A stretch of DNA of 64,000 nt, taken from positions 1 to 64,000 of the forward strand of contig CAMBRK010000017.1 of the NCBI GenBank assembly GCA_945870185.1, read 5' to 3'. Within the stretch, counting starts at the first letter, position 1, and the number at the start of each line of letters is the position of its first letter. The notes under the pieces are model-generated. The model was not told the DNA's origin. It made no database searches and saw only the letters and a list, made by a program, of their open reading frames with translations. Shown here in pieces: positions 9,577-21,110 of this stretch. This stretch comes from Aureispira sp. CCB-QB1. GTDB taxonomy: Bacteria > Bacteroidota > Bacteroidia > Chitinophagales > Saprospiraceae. Both the position numbers and the translations under genes were made by a program.

Positions 9577-11061
9577 ATGAGAAGTTTATATCAAATAATC
9601 ATCATATCTATTTTAACCATATCTTCTGCAATCGCCCAGAATGTTTCAGATGTAGTGAGATGGTCATCAATCGACTATGTAGGCACAGCACGGACTCTGG
9701 GAGTAGGAAGTGCTTTTGGGTCTATGGGTGGAGATTTTTCTGTGATCAACATCAACCCTGCGGGTATAGCAGATTACAGAGTATCTGAATTTACTTTTAC
9801 ACCATCATTAAGAGGTAGTAAAACGACATCTTGGTTTAAAAAAGATTCCTTAAATAGAGAACTTTCAAAATCAAATAGGTTTGGCATCGATAATATAGGT
9901 TTTGTATTTGCCAGTAAACCAGGGTCATCATTAACGAGTTCGAACTTTGCTATTGGATTTTCCAGAATTGCTGATTTCAATCGCAATGCGACTATAAGCG
10001 GTACTATCCCTGGATCTATTACTACCTATTTTGCAGAACAAGCCAATGGAAATTCGGTGGATGAGTTAGATGATTTTATTACCTATCCTGCCTATGAAAC
10101 AGGGGCTATTTTTGATTTTGATAAAGATAAATTTTATGAAACAGATTTTTCGTCACCTTCCCAAAAAGTGAAAAGATCACAACAAATAACACAAAGAGGA
10201 GGTATTAATGAGTTGGCACTAGGATGGGCTGGCGAGTATGAAAATCAGTTTAATATGGGATTTAGTATGGGAGTCCCATTTGCCACATTTGAAGAGTTAA
10301 AAGTGTACGAAGAAATTGACCCTACGGACGAAATTGGTGTATTTGACAATCTTTCATACACAGAAGTTTTAAATACATCAGGCGTGGGTATAAACTTTAA
10401 AGCTGGAGTTACGTACAAGATAGAAAATACCGTAAGAATAGCTGGAGCATTTCACTCTCCTACATGGTATAAATTTACTGATGACTACAGCACTAGCATG
10501 TTGTATGCCTTTACAGATGGCAATGGAAGACAAAGGTATGAGCTTGATTCTCCGGATGGCAGTTTTGAATATCGTATTACTACACCATGGCGAGCAGTCG
10601 GCAGTCTAGGTACAACATTAAGACTTGGAGATATCAGGGGATTTATTAATGGAGATATCGAGTATGTAGATTATTCCAATGCAAATTACAACGGAACTGC
10701 ATTTCTTGATACTCCTGATGAACAACGATGGACTAATGAAGTCAATAGAAATATTATCAATAAACTGGGTAGTGCAACTAATGTAAGATTGGGTAGCGAG
10801 TTTGGTTACAAACATCTAAGGCTGAGGGCTGGATATAGCATAGAAAGGTCTGCTTTTATTGCGGATGATTTTTACAACAATAAAGTATCATTTGGTTTTG
10901 GATTCAGGACTGACAAGTTTTTTATGGACATGGGATTTCGAGTGGCTCAGTATGTTGAAGGGTACAACCCGTACGTGGTTTTGGATTCCAACCAAGATCC
11001 TTTAGCCAATATAGAAACTAGTAGAACTCGTGGAAATCTCACTTTAGGATTTAAATTTTAG
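9577..11061 (+). CDS. OmpP1/FadL-family outer membrane transport protein
   Basis: This 494-residue outer membrane beta-barrel has a signal peptide (MRSLYQIIIISILTISSAIAQ). The N-terminal signature of the Bacteroidota OmpP1/FadL/TodX group follows: YVGTARTLGVGSAFGSMGGD, then INPAGIADYR. The rest is alternating amphipathic strands ending in an aromatic residue (RGNLTLGFKF), as expected for barrel assembly. Relatives carry hydrophobic compounds across the outer membrane, but the substrate cannot be read from sequence. Database entries sometimes call such proteins hemin receptors without good support. It ends in TAG, showing that TAG acts as a normal stop in this genome. Confidence 0.85.
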   Translation: MRSLYQIIIISILTISSAIAQNVSDVVRWSSIDYVGTARTLGVGSAFGSMGGDFSVININPAGIADYRVSEFTFTPSLRGSKTTSWFKKDSLNRELSKSNRFGIDNIGFVFASKPGSSLTSSNFAIGFSRIADFNRNATISGTIPGSITTYFAEQANGNSVDELDDFITYPAYETGAIFDFDKDKFYETDFSSPSQKVKRSQQITQRGGINELALGWAGEYENQFNMGFSMGVPFATFEELKVYEEIDPTDEIGVFDNLSYTEVLNTSGVGINFKAGVTYKIENTVRIAGAFHSPTWYKFTDDYSTSMLYAFTDGNGRQRYELDSPDGSFEYRITTPWRAVGSLGTTLRLGDIRGFINGDIEYVDYSNANYNGTAFLDTPDEQRWTNEVNRNIINKLGSATNVRLGSEFGYKHLRLRAGYSIERSAFIADDFYNNKVSFGFGFRTDKFFMDMGFRVAQYVEGYNPYVVLDSNQDPLANIETSRTRGNLTLGFKF

Positions 11062-11105
11062 GTGTTTTAGCGCTTTTAGGTTATTCTTTTTATCTAAGAT
11101 AATAA

Positions 11106-11146
11106 CAAAAGGCATCGTTTCTTAAAAAAATCGATGCCTTTTGCAT
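11106..11146 (+). terminator. Rho-independent terminator after the FadL-like gene
   Basis: CAAAAGGCATCG (11106-11117) pairs with CGATGCCTTTTG (11132-11143), a 12-bp perfect stem. The T-rich right arm and the A-rich left arm could make it work in both directions. Confidence 0.8.
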
Positions 11147-11185
11147 TTTGTAATAGATTTTTTTTAGCCTTACAACAATTACACT

Positions 11186-11316
11186 TACCTTTGCGTTAGA
11201 TATTTTTAACAGTTTCCCTCCTTTACCAAAATTCAAATATTCGAGAGATTATTTGTAAACTGAATATAATTCATAATACACAATTCAACATATTATGATT
11301 TTTTTTCATACTTTTG
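11186..11316 (+). promoter_or_regulatory. Two candidate -7 boxes upstream of the giant adhesin
   Basis: TACCTTTG (11186-11193) and TACTTTTG (11309-11316) both fit TAnnTTTG. The nearer one would give a leader of about 40 nt to ATG 11360. No good -33 TTG sits 19-21 bp upstream of either. The surrounding spacer (11144-11359) is AT-rich and holds nothing else I can identify. Confidence 0.35.
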
Positions 11317-11359
11317 CGTTTTTTTTAGATTCCATTTACATTCCTTATAATTAGTAAAT

Positions 11360-14300
11360 ATGATACTTAGGAAATCTACATTGTTAGGTATTTTTTTATG
11401 GCTTTTAAGCCAAAGTATAGTGTCTGGGCAGCCTTTGCCTTTGGTTCAGTTTACTGTGTCCAGTGGACAAGGGCTACAAGGTTCAAAAATTTGTTTAGAT
11501 GTGACCGTCAAAGACTTTATCAATGTTGAGTCTATACAGTTTAATTTGTCATACAATGCTTCATTGATTATACCTGATTCGATAGACTTTACTAAGTCCG
11601 CATTAGGAGTAGGTAATATAGATATTTCCAATTTTAACACATTAAATAAAACTAATGGGTTTATAAACTTTGTTTGGACAAATAATCCGACTACATTACC
11701 AGATAATGCATTGTTGTTTTCTGTTTGTTTTACTCTTATAGGAAATCCTGGAAATATTTCCCCCATTTATTTTAATGGACAGCTTTTGGATGTAGAAGTA
11801 TGCCAGGTTCAAAACAACGGCACAGGCACTTGTACCGACGAAATTATTTCAAATACAGGCACTATTAAAATCATTTCCAATACGCTTGATGCATTTGTAA
11901 ACAAATGTGATGCTGACACTAATAATATTCCTGCAGGTGGAAGTGTTACATTTTATGCTACTGGAGGCACACCTCCATACAACTATACGATCAATCCTGG
12001 AGGTTATAACGGTCTTATTAATTTGGATGGACAGAGAGTTACAATTCCCAATCTACCGCCAGGTAATTATACGCTTAATGTTTCAGATTCAGGAGGTTCT
12101 CCCTTGGCCATAAAATCATTTAATATATCAGACAATTTGCCCATAACTATAGATAGTAGTACAATTCAAAAACCTACGTGTTTTAACCGGAGAAATGGAT
12201 CAGTAGATTTATTTGTTTCTGGTGGACAAGCTCCATATAAGTATGAATGGTCTAATCTTATAAGTGGATTGAAAAAGATAGATGATTTGCCTCCTGCTAA
12301 GTATGCGGTTACCATCACCGATGTCAGTGGTTGTCAAATAATAAGAAATTATGACTTAGAGGTGGATACATTAAAATTTGATGTGGCTATAAAAGATACC
12401 GCATCTTGTCTGAATATTCGAAACGGAATCATAACAATATCGAATGTATCTGGCGAAAATCCGTGGACTGGATTATTTAACTACACGTATACTATTAATA
12501 ATATCGGTAATCCTAAGCAGTTTTTAAACACTGTGGATGTAGAGAATATAGGGTCAGGAAATGTTCGGGTCACGGTACAAGATAGATTAGGGTGTAATGT
12601 AGAAAAAACACTTTTTATGCCATTTAAGAAGACCGTGAGTATTGATACTTTATTGATAAAGGATATCAGTTGTTTTGGCAGACAAGATGGAGAAATTCGG
12701 CTTAGAGCTAAGCCTGGTGTCGGATATAGTTATGCAGTCAATCCTTTTATAATAGGCGGCACTTTAGGAGGAGTATTTATTTTAGATGATATGGCTAAAG
12801 GAACCTATCAGGTAACTGCCAGAGATGGTGCTGGGTGTACGGGAGTGGCATCTTTCGAAATCAAAGAACCAAACCCAATCGAGCTAAACCCTACTGTGGT
12901 CCAGCCGGATTGTGTCAACCCCGGATCTATAACGCTCAATCCTACAGGTGGTACAGGCACTTACACATATACCTGGAATCCTCCTGCGACAGGAAACACA
13001 AATGCACTCACAGGTCTTTCAGGAGGTAGTTATACTGTTTCTGTCACCGATGCCAACAATTGTACAGCATCGCCATTTAGCGTTCAATTGAATCCGCAAG
13101 GAGCGCTGGAGATAACGACTATTATAAAGCAACCAGTATCTTGTGTAGGTAAAAATGATGCTGTAGTACAAGTGATAATACAATCGCTAAATGGTCCCTT
13201 TAATGTAACTTGGAGAGATGCTTCAAATACAACGATCTCAATCATGGCACAAGTTAGTAACTTAGGCCCTGGAGTGTATACCGTAGAAGTTTCCGACAAA
13301 AACAATTGTTCCAATAGTAAAACGGTAACTATAGACCCTGGAAATGACTTTACCCTTACCACTACCCAATCTAAAGCCCCTTGTTTTAACCAAAACGGAA
13401 AAGTAGAAGCATCCGTAAGTGGAAATAGCACGGGATTTAAGTACGAATGGCGCATCAGAGGACAAACAGTAATTATTGACAATGACAATATCCTGGATGC
13501 TAAGGCTGGTACGTATACGGTCAAAGCTATCAGTCCTGCAGGATGTGAAAAGGAGGCAGATGTAACAATCACGGAAGCCAACCAAGTAATACTAAATCAG
13601 CCAGATATAATAAATAATGAGCATTGCAAAGGAGCAAGCAGGGGAAGTGCCGTTTATCTGAATATATCAGGAGATTACAAATTGACTTGGTCAAATCAAA
13701 GTTCTGATAGATTTATTCTTGGGCCTGATGGTCAATATTGGGTATTTGCAACGGATACCTTAAGTGGTTGTAAATCAGATACAGTTAAATTTACCATTGG
13801 TATAAATCCGCCTTTAGTATTAAATTCGAATAAAACACAAATAGTTAATCCAACTTGCTTTGGGGATAATAACGGTTCAATATTTGTTGAAGCAACGGGA
13901 GGTGCCAATGATGGTTTTAAATATGATTGGAATAATGGTTCTACTTTACAAACGATTGCAAATTTATCTGCTGGACTGTATATTATCACTATTTCTGATA
14001 TTCACAATTGTACCCAAACTGATACTTTTAGACTTACTCAACCTGATGAACTAGTTGCAGGCCTCGACAAATCCAAATCCGTAGAGCTCGACTGTAATAA
14101 TCAAGTAGGAGGGAAACTAGCACTGATGACTACGGGAGGAAATCCAGGTATCAAAACGATTACTTGGCAAGCTGGAGTGTCTAATAGCGGAAATATAGCT
14201 ATAGACTTAAACCCAGGCACATATTGTGCCACTATTTCTGATAATTTTGGATGTAGAGATACTTTCTGTTATTCCCTTATTGCACCAGCTCCTCTAGTTG

Positions 14301-15100
14301 GTGAGCTCGATATACCAGTAGAACCAAAATGTTTTGGTGATAAAACCTGTATTTCTGTCAAAAGCATTTCAGGTGGAACAGGAAATAAATATACCTTTCA
14401 GATCGTGACTGGTGGCATCAGGTATCCTATAGATTCTTGTGTTTCAGTATTCGCAGGAAAGTATAATGTGATCCTTATTGACTCAGCTGGATGTGATATC
14501 AGAAAAGAAATCACCATAGGCCAACCCAATCCTATCACAGTAGAACTGGGTGATGATGTAGAAATACAGCTAGGACTTCCTACTCCTACGATCTCTGCAT
14601 CCATTACTGATAATGTTGGAGTTACTCAGTTGGTTTGGACTCCTGCGGAAGGAATTACTTGTTTAACCACTGATTGTGAGGACATAGAAGCCAATCCAAC
14701 AGAAACCACAACTTACCTGCTCACCGTGACTGATCAAAATGGATGTACAGGCACTGACAGAGTCACCGTTAATGTTAAAAATTTACGAAATGTATATTTT
14801 GCCAATGCTTTTTCACCTAATGATGACGGTTTTAATGACCATTTTCAAGCCGTTATAGGTCCAGGGGTTGAAAAAATATTAACGTTTACAATATACGATA
14901 GATGGGGCGGACAGGTATTTCTTAAGGAGAATTACGTTCCAGATCCTGCGCTTACAGATGGATGGAATGGAACTTTTGGGAATACTGGTAGAAAACTAGA
15001 TCCAGGCGTTTTTGTATACTTTGCGGTTGCGAGATTCATAGATGGTAAGGAGATAGAGTACACCGGTACGGTAACCCTGATGGATAAGACCAGGAATTAA
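11360..15100 (+). CDS. Giant SprB-repeat surface protein with T9SS type B sorting domain
   Basis: This 1246-residue secreted adhesin-like protein has a signal peptide (ILRKSTLLGIFLWLLSQSIV). A cohesin-like beta-sandwich follows (about 28-170; FTVSSGQGLQGSKICLDVTV, FNLSYNASLI). About ten SprB-type repeats follow, each with a variant of C-F-G-D/N-x-x-G, G-G-x-x-P-Y-x-Y-x-W-S/N, L-x-x-G-x-Y-x-V-x-V-x-D and G-C. Clear copies are PTCFNRRNGSVDLFVSGGQ and PTCFGDNNGSIFVEATGG. The C-terminus is a gliding-motility-associated type B sorting domain (about 1150-1246; NAFSPNDDGFNDHF, YDRWGGQVF, GWNGTF, DPGVFVYFA). It is therefore probably exported by T9SS and held on the surface. SprB relatives drive gliding or adhesion; which applies here is unknown. 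Confidence 0.9.
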   Translation: MILRKSTLLGIFLWLLSQSIVSGQPLPLVQFTVSSGQGLQGSKICLDVTVKDFINVESIQFNLSYNASLIIPDSIDFTKSALGVGNIDISNFNTLNKTNGFINFVWTNNPTTLPDNALLFSVCFTLIGNPGNISPIYFNGQLLDVEVCQVQNNGTGTCTDEIISNTGTIKIISNTLDAFVNKCDADTNNIPAGGSVTFYATGGTPPYNYTINPGGYNGLINLDGQRVTIPNLPPGNYTLNVSDSGGSPLAIKSFNISDNLPITIDSSTIQKPTCFNRRNGSVDLFVSGGQAPYKYEWSNLISGLKKIDDLPPAKYAVTITDVSGCQIIRNYDLEVDTLKFDVAIKDTASCLNIRNGIITISNVSGENPWTGLFNYTYTINNIGNPKQFLNTVDVENIGSGNVRVTVQDRLGCNVEKTLFMPFKKTVSIDTLLIKDISCFGRQDGEIRLRAKPGVGYSYAVNPFIIGGTLGGVFILDDMAKGTYQVTARDGAGCTGVASFEIKEPNPIELNPTVVQPDCVNPGSITLNPTGGTGTYTYTWNPPATGNTNALTGLSGGSYTVSVTDANNCTASPFSVQLNPQGALEITTIIKQPVSCVGKNDAVVQVIIQSLNGPFNVTWRDASNTTISIMAQVSNLGPGVYTVEVSDKNNCSNSKTVTIDPGNDFTLTTTQSKAPCFNQNGKVEASVSGNSTGFKYEWRIRGQTVIIDNDNILDAKAGTYTVKAISPAGCEKEADVTITEANQVILNQPDIINNEHCKGASRGSAVYLNISGDYKLTWSNQSSDRFILGPDGQYWVFATDTLSGCKSDTVKFTIGINPPLVLNSNKTQIVNPTCFGDNNGSIFVEATGGANDGFKYDWNNGSTLQTIANLSAGLYIITISDIHNCTQTDTFRLTQPDELVAGLDKSKSVELDCNNQVGGKLALMTTGGNPGIKTITWQAGVSNSGNIAIDLNPGTYCATISDNFGCRDTFCYSLIAPAPLVGELDIPVEPKCFGDKTCISVKSISGGTGNKYTFQIVTGGIRYPIDSCVSVFAGKYNVILIDSAGCDIRKEITIGQPNPITVELGDDVEIQLGLPTPTISASITDNVGVTQLVWTPAEGITCLTTDCEDIEANPTETTTYLLTVTDQNGCTGTDRVTVNVKNLRNVYFANAFSPNDDGFNDHFQAVIGPGVEKILTFTIYDRWGGQVFLKENYVPDPALTDGWNGTFGNTGRKLDPGVFVYFAVARFIDGKEIEYTGTVTLMDKTRN

Positions 15101-15216
15101 AACATCATTTTTTACGTCTAGTGGGTACAGTTTTTTGTTTATAACTATTTTTGAGTATGTGCCATAATAAGTTTACTTTATTTAGGAGAAATCTTCTATA
15201 TAAATAACTCATTATC

Positions 15217-15247
15217 TTGCATTTTACAGGATTTATGTGTATCTTTG
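15217..15247 (+). promoter_or_regulatory. gyrB promoter (Bacteroidota type)
   Basis: TTG at 15217-15219 and TATCTTTG at 15240-15247 are separated by 20 bp, matching the -33 TTG / -7 TAnnTTTG consensus. The predicted transcription start is near 15252, leaving about 37 nt of leader before ATG 15289. Confidence 0.65.
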
Positions 15248-15264
15248 CAGCCCTATAAAAATAG

Positions 15265-17250
<1,986 letters not shown>

Positions 17251-17296
17251 ACTTAGGTCAACTTATTTGTAAATTTCTTGTTCTAAAAAGTAATAT

Positions 17297-17370
17297 TTTC
17301 ACTTTATATGGGTTCAGGGTATGACACCCTAGTCCAATATAAGTGTAAACAATGATTACTAAAAGTGAAA
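17297..17370 (+). promoter_or_regulatory. Structured leader between gyrB and the small membrane protein
   Basis: TTTCACTTT (17297-17305) can pair perfectly with AAAGTGAAA (17362-17370). Inside lie a second imperfect arm pair (CACTTTATATGGG with CCAATATAAGTG) and a hairpin AGGGT-ATGAC-ACCCT. The right outer arm covers the purine-rich GAAAGG just upstream of ATG 17375, so the fold would hide the ribosome binding site. It may couple or regulate translation of the downstream genes. It is not a riboswitch class I recognise. Confidence 0.4.
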
Positions 17371-17374
17371 GGTC

Positions 17375-17701
17375 ATGTTAAAAATTGGATTTGGTAACAG
17401 AGCAAAGCCTAAGGATTTTGGCTTTATCCCTAGATATTACGACCCTGTAAAAGAAGAGTTGGAAGAAAGGGTAAAAAAATTTAGGGAACCTACAGACCAA
17501 CAAGAAGATATAGAAAATACAAAAGACCGGATCAGATCAGGTTTAAGAATGAAACATTATGGTGACCCCAATTTTAGATCTGCACAAGTCAGACAATCCA
17601 ATATCAGACTAATATATATTATCTTAGTTTTGCTTTTGGCTGGATATGTCTTACTTAGCTCCAATAAGGTTATAGGATTAATTGAAGCATTAGGAAATTA
17701 A
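17375..17701 (+). CDS. Conserved small single-pass membrane protein upstream of mutL
   Basis: This 108-residue protein has a basic soluble N-terminal region (KIGFGNRAKPKDFGFIPRYY, then DPVKEELEERVKKF) and one C-terminal membrane helix (LIYIILVLLLAGYVLLSS). The KPxxFxFxPRYYDP motif belongs to a small Bacteroidota family, sometimes mislabelled riboflavin synthase subunit beta; nothing here supports that name. It sits 13 bp before mutL in what appears to be one operon running through the rhomboids. Function is unknown. Confidence 0.75.
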   Translation: MLKIGFGNRAKPKDFGFIPRYYDPVKEELEERVKKFREPTDQQEDIENTKDRIRSGLRMKHYGDPNFRSAQVRQSNIRLIYIILVLLLAGYVLLSSNKVIGLIEALGN

Positions 17702-17714
17702 AACATAGTCCTTT

Positions 17715-19568
17715 ATGCCAGATATCATACAGTTATTGCCTGATAGTATTGCCAACCAGATAGCTGCGGGAGAAGTTATTCAGCGTCCTGCTTCTGTGGT
17801 AAAAGAACTATTGGAAAATGCCTTAGATGCAGGCAGTACCCAAATAAAATTAATTATAAAAGATTCGGGAAAGACTAGCATTCAGGTTATTGATGATGGT
17901 AAAGGTATGTCAGAAACCGATGCCCGTATGGCTTTTGAGAGGCATGCAACTTCAAAAATTTCAAGTGCTAATGATCTTTTTTGTATCAAAACAATGGGTT
18001 TCAGAGGAGAGGCTATGGCGTCTATTGCTGCGATCGCACATGTGGAAATGATTACCAAACAACACCATGAAGACGTAGCTCATCGGATTGTCATAGAAGG
18101 CTCTATTGTCACTAAATCTGAAAAAGTACAAGCCATGTCGGGTACTAGTGTCACAGTCAAAAATCTGTTTTACAATGTGCCAGCCCGTAGAAAATTTCTA
18201 AAGTCTGATCCTGTGGAATTAAAACATATATTGGATGAATTCCATAGGGTAAGTCTAGCTAACCCCGAAATCCATTTTACTTTTCACCATAATGGAAATG
18301 AAGTATATCATTTGCCCAAAGGAAGTTTAAAGCAACGGATAGTAGGAGTCTTGGGAAAGCATTATAATGAAAAGCTTGTCCCGATAAATGAAGAAACAGA
18401 AGTGGCTAATTTTAGTGGTTTCATTGCTAAACCAGAAGCTGCGAAAAAAACACAGGGCGATCAATACATTTTTGTCAATAATAGATTTATAAAAAGCCAT
18501 TACCTCAATCATGCCATAAGAGCTGCCTATGACGAGTTAATCACTAAAGAAGTCTTTCCGGCCTATTTCTTATTTCTTGATGTAGATCCAGCCAATATTG
18601 ATATCAATGTGCATCCTACTAAAACAGAAATAAAGTTTGAAGATGAGAGATTGATATACAATTATCTTAGAGTGACATTAAAACATAGTTTGGGTCAGTA
18701 TAGTATCAGTCCTGCTCTTGATTTTAACGCCGATCACAATTTTGTATCAAAGTTTTCAAAGGCAATACCTAAAGACTTAGAGCAAACACACTACAGGTCA
18801 GGGCAAAAATCATTTTTCTTTCCAGAAAATGAAGCTAGATTGCGCCCAGGAAACGAAAAAGCTCAAGGTTGGGAAGATATCTACAAAGGTATGCATGAAG
18901 TCAAAGTTCCAGACCATGCCATGGGGATTTTAGAAATAGAGACGCTAGAGAGTGAAGCATTTCGCATGACTGGAAGTGAAGATTTGGGCATGAAACCCAA
19001 AGAGCAAAAGGAGCCGTACCAGATTCATAATCAATATGTATTACACCAAGTAAAATCTGGTCTGATGGTTATAGATTATCAGGCAGCACATGAACGCATC
19101 CTTTACGAAAGATATCTCGATTATCTCAAAAATGGGAAATCATCAACACAAAAAGAACTTTTCCCACGTACAATAGATTTGGATCCTGCCAAGGGTGAAG
19201 TCTTGAAAAATCTTCTTGAAAAAGTCAATGGATTGGGATTTGAAATGGAAGATTTTGGCCATAATACTTTTATCATACATGGGACACCATCAGGACTTGA
19301 TGCACATGCAGATCTCAATCAGTTGATTCAGCAGTTGATTCATAATTATGTCGATAATATAGAATTTGAGCTCGGAGTTGAAGATAATTTGGCTCGCTCT
19401 ATGGCTATTTCATCAGGGCTAAAAAAAGGAAAAAGACTTGAAAAAGAAGAAATGATCTCCTTGATCGACCAATTGTTTGGCTGTGAGATGCCTTATAAAA
19501 GTCCTTCAGGAAAGAAAACTTACGTAATCATAGAACATGATGAACTATTTAAGCGTTTTAATAACTAA
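17715..19568 (+). CDS. mutL: DNA mismatch repair protein MutL
   Basis: This 617-residue GHKL ATPase couples MutS mismatch recognition to downstream repair. The N-terminal ATPase motifs are intact: ELLENALDAGSTQIKL (about 30), DDGKGM, and GFRGEAMASIAAIAHV (about 95), followed by the transducer segment NNRFIKSHYLNHAIR. The C-terminal dimerisation domain begins near residue 425. The segment matching the endonuclease motif DQHA(X)2E(X)4E reads DYQAAHERILYE, keeping Asp, Ala and both Glu but changing the Gln-His pair. The C-terminal metal motif reads CEMPYKSPSGKKTY. Nicking activity is therefore uncertain. Genes for a small membrane protein and two rhomboids flank it. Confidence 0.95.
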   Translation: MPDIIQLLPDSIANQIAAGEVIQRPASVVKELLENALDAGSTQIKLIIKDSGKTSIQVIDDGKGMSETDARMAFERHATSKISSANDLFCIKTMGFRGEAMASIAAIAHVEMITKQHHEDVAHRIVIEGSIVTKSEKVQAMSGTSVTVKNLFYNVPARRKFLKSDPVELKHILDEFHRVSLANPEIHFTFHHNGNEVYHLPKGSLKQRIVGVLGKHYNEKLVPINEETEVANFSGFIAKPEAAKKTQGDQYIFVNNRFIKSHYLNHAIRAAYDELITKEVFPAYFLFLDVDPANIDINVHPTKTEIKFEDERLIYNYLRVTLKHSLGQYSISPALDFNADHNFVSKFSKAIPKDLEQTHYRSGQKSFFFPENEARLRPGNEKAQGWEDIYKGMHEVKVPDHAMGILEIETLESEAFRMTGSEDLGMKPKEQKEPYQIHNQYVLHQVKSGLMVIDYQAAHERILYERYLDYLKNGKSSTQKELFPRTIDLDPAKGEVLKNLLEKVNGLGFEMEDFGHNTFIIHGTPSGLDAHADLNQLIQQLIHNYVDNIEFELGVEDNLARSMAISSGLKKGKRLEKEEMISLIDQLFGCEMPYKSPSGKKTYVIIEHDELFKRFNN

Positions 19569-19627
19569 TTTTACAATTTGATTTATCATCTTTTTGTAAA
19601 AACGCATCATTAAATCATTTTTTAATG

Positions 19628-19635
19628 TAATTTTG
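19628..19635 (+). promoter_or_regulatory. -7 box directly abutting the first rhomboid gene (possible leaderless start)
   Basis: TAATTTTG ends 5 nt before ATG 19640. If the last G is at about -5, transcription would start on the A of the start codon. No -33 TTG is seen, so this may be chance. A weak hairpin (TTTTACAA 19569-19576 with TTGTAAAA 19594-19601) lies just upstream, after mutL. Confidence 0.3.
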
Positions 19636-19639
19636 GATA

Positions 19640-20239
19640 ATGTTTAGAATAACTGAGGTTGTAAAAAACCTGATCATCATAAATGTCATTGTATTTTTTG
19701 CAGTCAAATACTTGATTCCCATCCCAGGCTTTGATAGATTTTTTAGTCTTATTACGCCTGGAATGGAATATATGATAGGAGGTATTGTTTATAAATTTGA
19801 ACCCGTTCAATTGATCACTCATATGTTTATGCATGGTGATGAAAGGCATTTGATATTCAATATGTTAGGCTTATATTTTTTGGGTCCGATGGTAGAGTCA
19901 AGTCTTGGACCAAAAAGATTTTTAATCATGTATCTTTCTTGTGGTTTTTTTGCATCATTCGTACAGTTGCTCATTACTCAAGGAGCAGTTTTGGGAGCAT
20001 CGGGAGCAACTTATGGAGTTTTAGCTGCATTTGCTACTATGTTTCCCAATATGGAATTAATGCTATTGTTTCCCCCTATACCGATAAAAGCAAAATATAT
20101 GGCATTGGGTTTAATACTGATAGGCTTGTATAGTGGAGTTAGCGGTGCCCAATCAGGTATAGCACATTTTGCTCATATCGGTGGTGCGATATTGGGATTT
20201 GTATTAGTTAAATACTGGAAAAAGGATAATTTACGTTAA
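19640..20239 (+). CDS. Rhomboid family intramembrane serine protease (first copy)
   Basis: This 199-residue polytopic membrane protein is the minimal six-helix rhomboid core. It shows the oxyanion asparagine in HLIFNMLGL (N74), the catalytic serine in GASGATYG (S121) and the catalytic histidine in FAHIGGAILG (H179). Rhomboids cleave single-pass membrane proteins within the bilayer. It lies after mutL and 10 bp before a second rhomboid, an arrangement I believe is conserved in Bacteroidota. The natural substrate is unknown; the single-pass protein at 17375 is a speculative candidate. Confidence 0.92.
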   Translation: MFRITEVVKNLIIINVIVFFAVKYLIPIPGFDRFFSLITPGMEYMIGGIVYKFEPVQLITHMFMHGDERHLIFNMLGLYFLGPMVESSLGPKRFLIMYLSCGFFASFVQLLITQGAVLGASGATYGVLAAFATMFPNMELMLLFPPIPIKAKYMALGLILIGLYSGVSGAQSGIAHFAHIGGAILGFVLVKYWKKDNLR

Positions 20240-20249
20240 TCATACTCAT

Positions 20250-21107
20250 ATGTTCAGATCTATAGCAGAAGATGTAAAGTCCGCCTTTGATTATGGCAAC
20301 ATGTTGGTAAAACTCATAATCATCAATATTGGTGTGTTTGTAGTCACTGCACTAATGAACGCATTTTTACCAGAAATATATACTTCAAACATCTTACCTT
20401 ACTTAGCACTTCCCGGAGAGCTTAATGTTTTGCTTTATAGACCGTGGACACTTCTGACGCACATGTTTCTACATCAGGGTATGTGGCATCTAATCGGAAA
20501 TATGATTACCCTTTTTTGGTTTGGAAATATTGCAGGTGACTTACTAGGAGATCGTAAGATTTTACCTGTTTATTTATTAGGGGGATTGATGGGTGCTCTT
20601 TTTTATATAGTATCTTATCAATTGCTTCCCCAAATAGGAATTTATGCATTAGGTGCATCAGCAGCGTGTTTGGCTATAGTGTTTACGGCTGTGGCCACAG
20701 CACCTGATTATGTAGTGCACTTAATCCTAGTTGGTCCAGTGCGTATAAAGTATATTGGTTTATTTATCTTTTTTTTGGATATCATCGGTACTGCCGGTAA
20801 TTCCAATACAGGAGGACACTTAGCACATATAGGAGGGATGCTTTTTGGTTTTCTTTTTGTATGGTTGCTTCGCAATGGTACCGACATTTCATCATGGTTT
20901 TACATACAAAATAAACCCAAACGAAAGCCAGTATCTAGACTAAAAGTTGCCCATAAAGCGGAAATATTAAACGGTAAAAAATCACAGGAAAATAGAACTG
21001 GACTTTCTAATCGCGTAGATGAGATATTGGAAAAAATAAAATCAAAAGGTTATAGCAGCCTTACCGATGAAGAAAAAGAAGTATTGTATCAGGCAAGTAA
21101 AGAGTAA
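20250..21107 (+). CDS. Rhomboid family intramembrane serine protease (second copy)
   Basis: This 285-residue rhomboid has a six-helix core and a basic cytosolic tail of about 75 residues. Motifs visible are HLIGNMITLFWFG (N84), ALGASAACLAIVF (catalytic S137) and GGHLAHIGGMLFG (H193). The catalytic loop reads GASAA instead of GASGA, a normal variant of this subgroup. The tail ends in an amphipathic helix (VDEILEKIKSKGYSSLTDEE), a motif often found at the C-terminus of Bacteroidota rhomboids. Start ATG 20250 lies 10 bp after the first copy. The two are paralogues rather than a recent duplication, as overall identity is low. Confidence 0.92.
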   Translation: MFRSIAEDVKSAFDYGNMLVKLIIINIGVFVVTALMNAFLPEIYTSNILPYLALPGELNVLLYRPWTLLTHMFLHQGMWHLIGNMITLFWFGNIAGDLLGDRKILPVYLLGGLMGALFYIVSYQLLPQIGIYALGASAACLAIVFTAVATAPDYVVHLILVGPVRIKYIGLFIFFLDIIGTAGNSNTGGHLAHIGGMLFGFLFVWLLRNGTDISSWFYIQNKPKRKPVSRLKVAHKAEILNGKKSQENRTGLSNRVDEILEKIKSKGYSSLTDEEKEVLYQASKE

Positions 21108-21110
21108 AAG

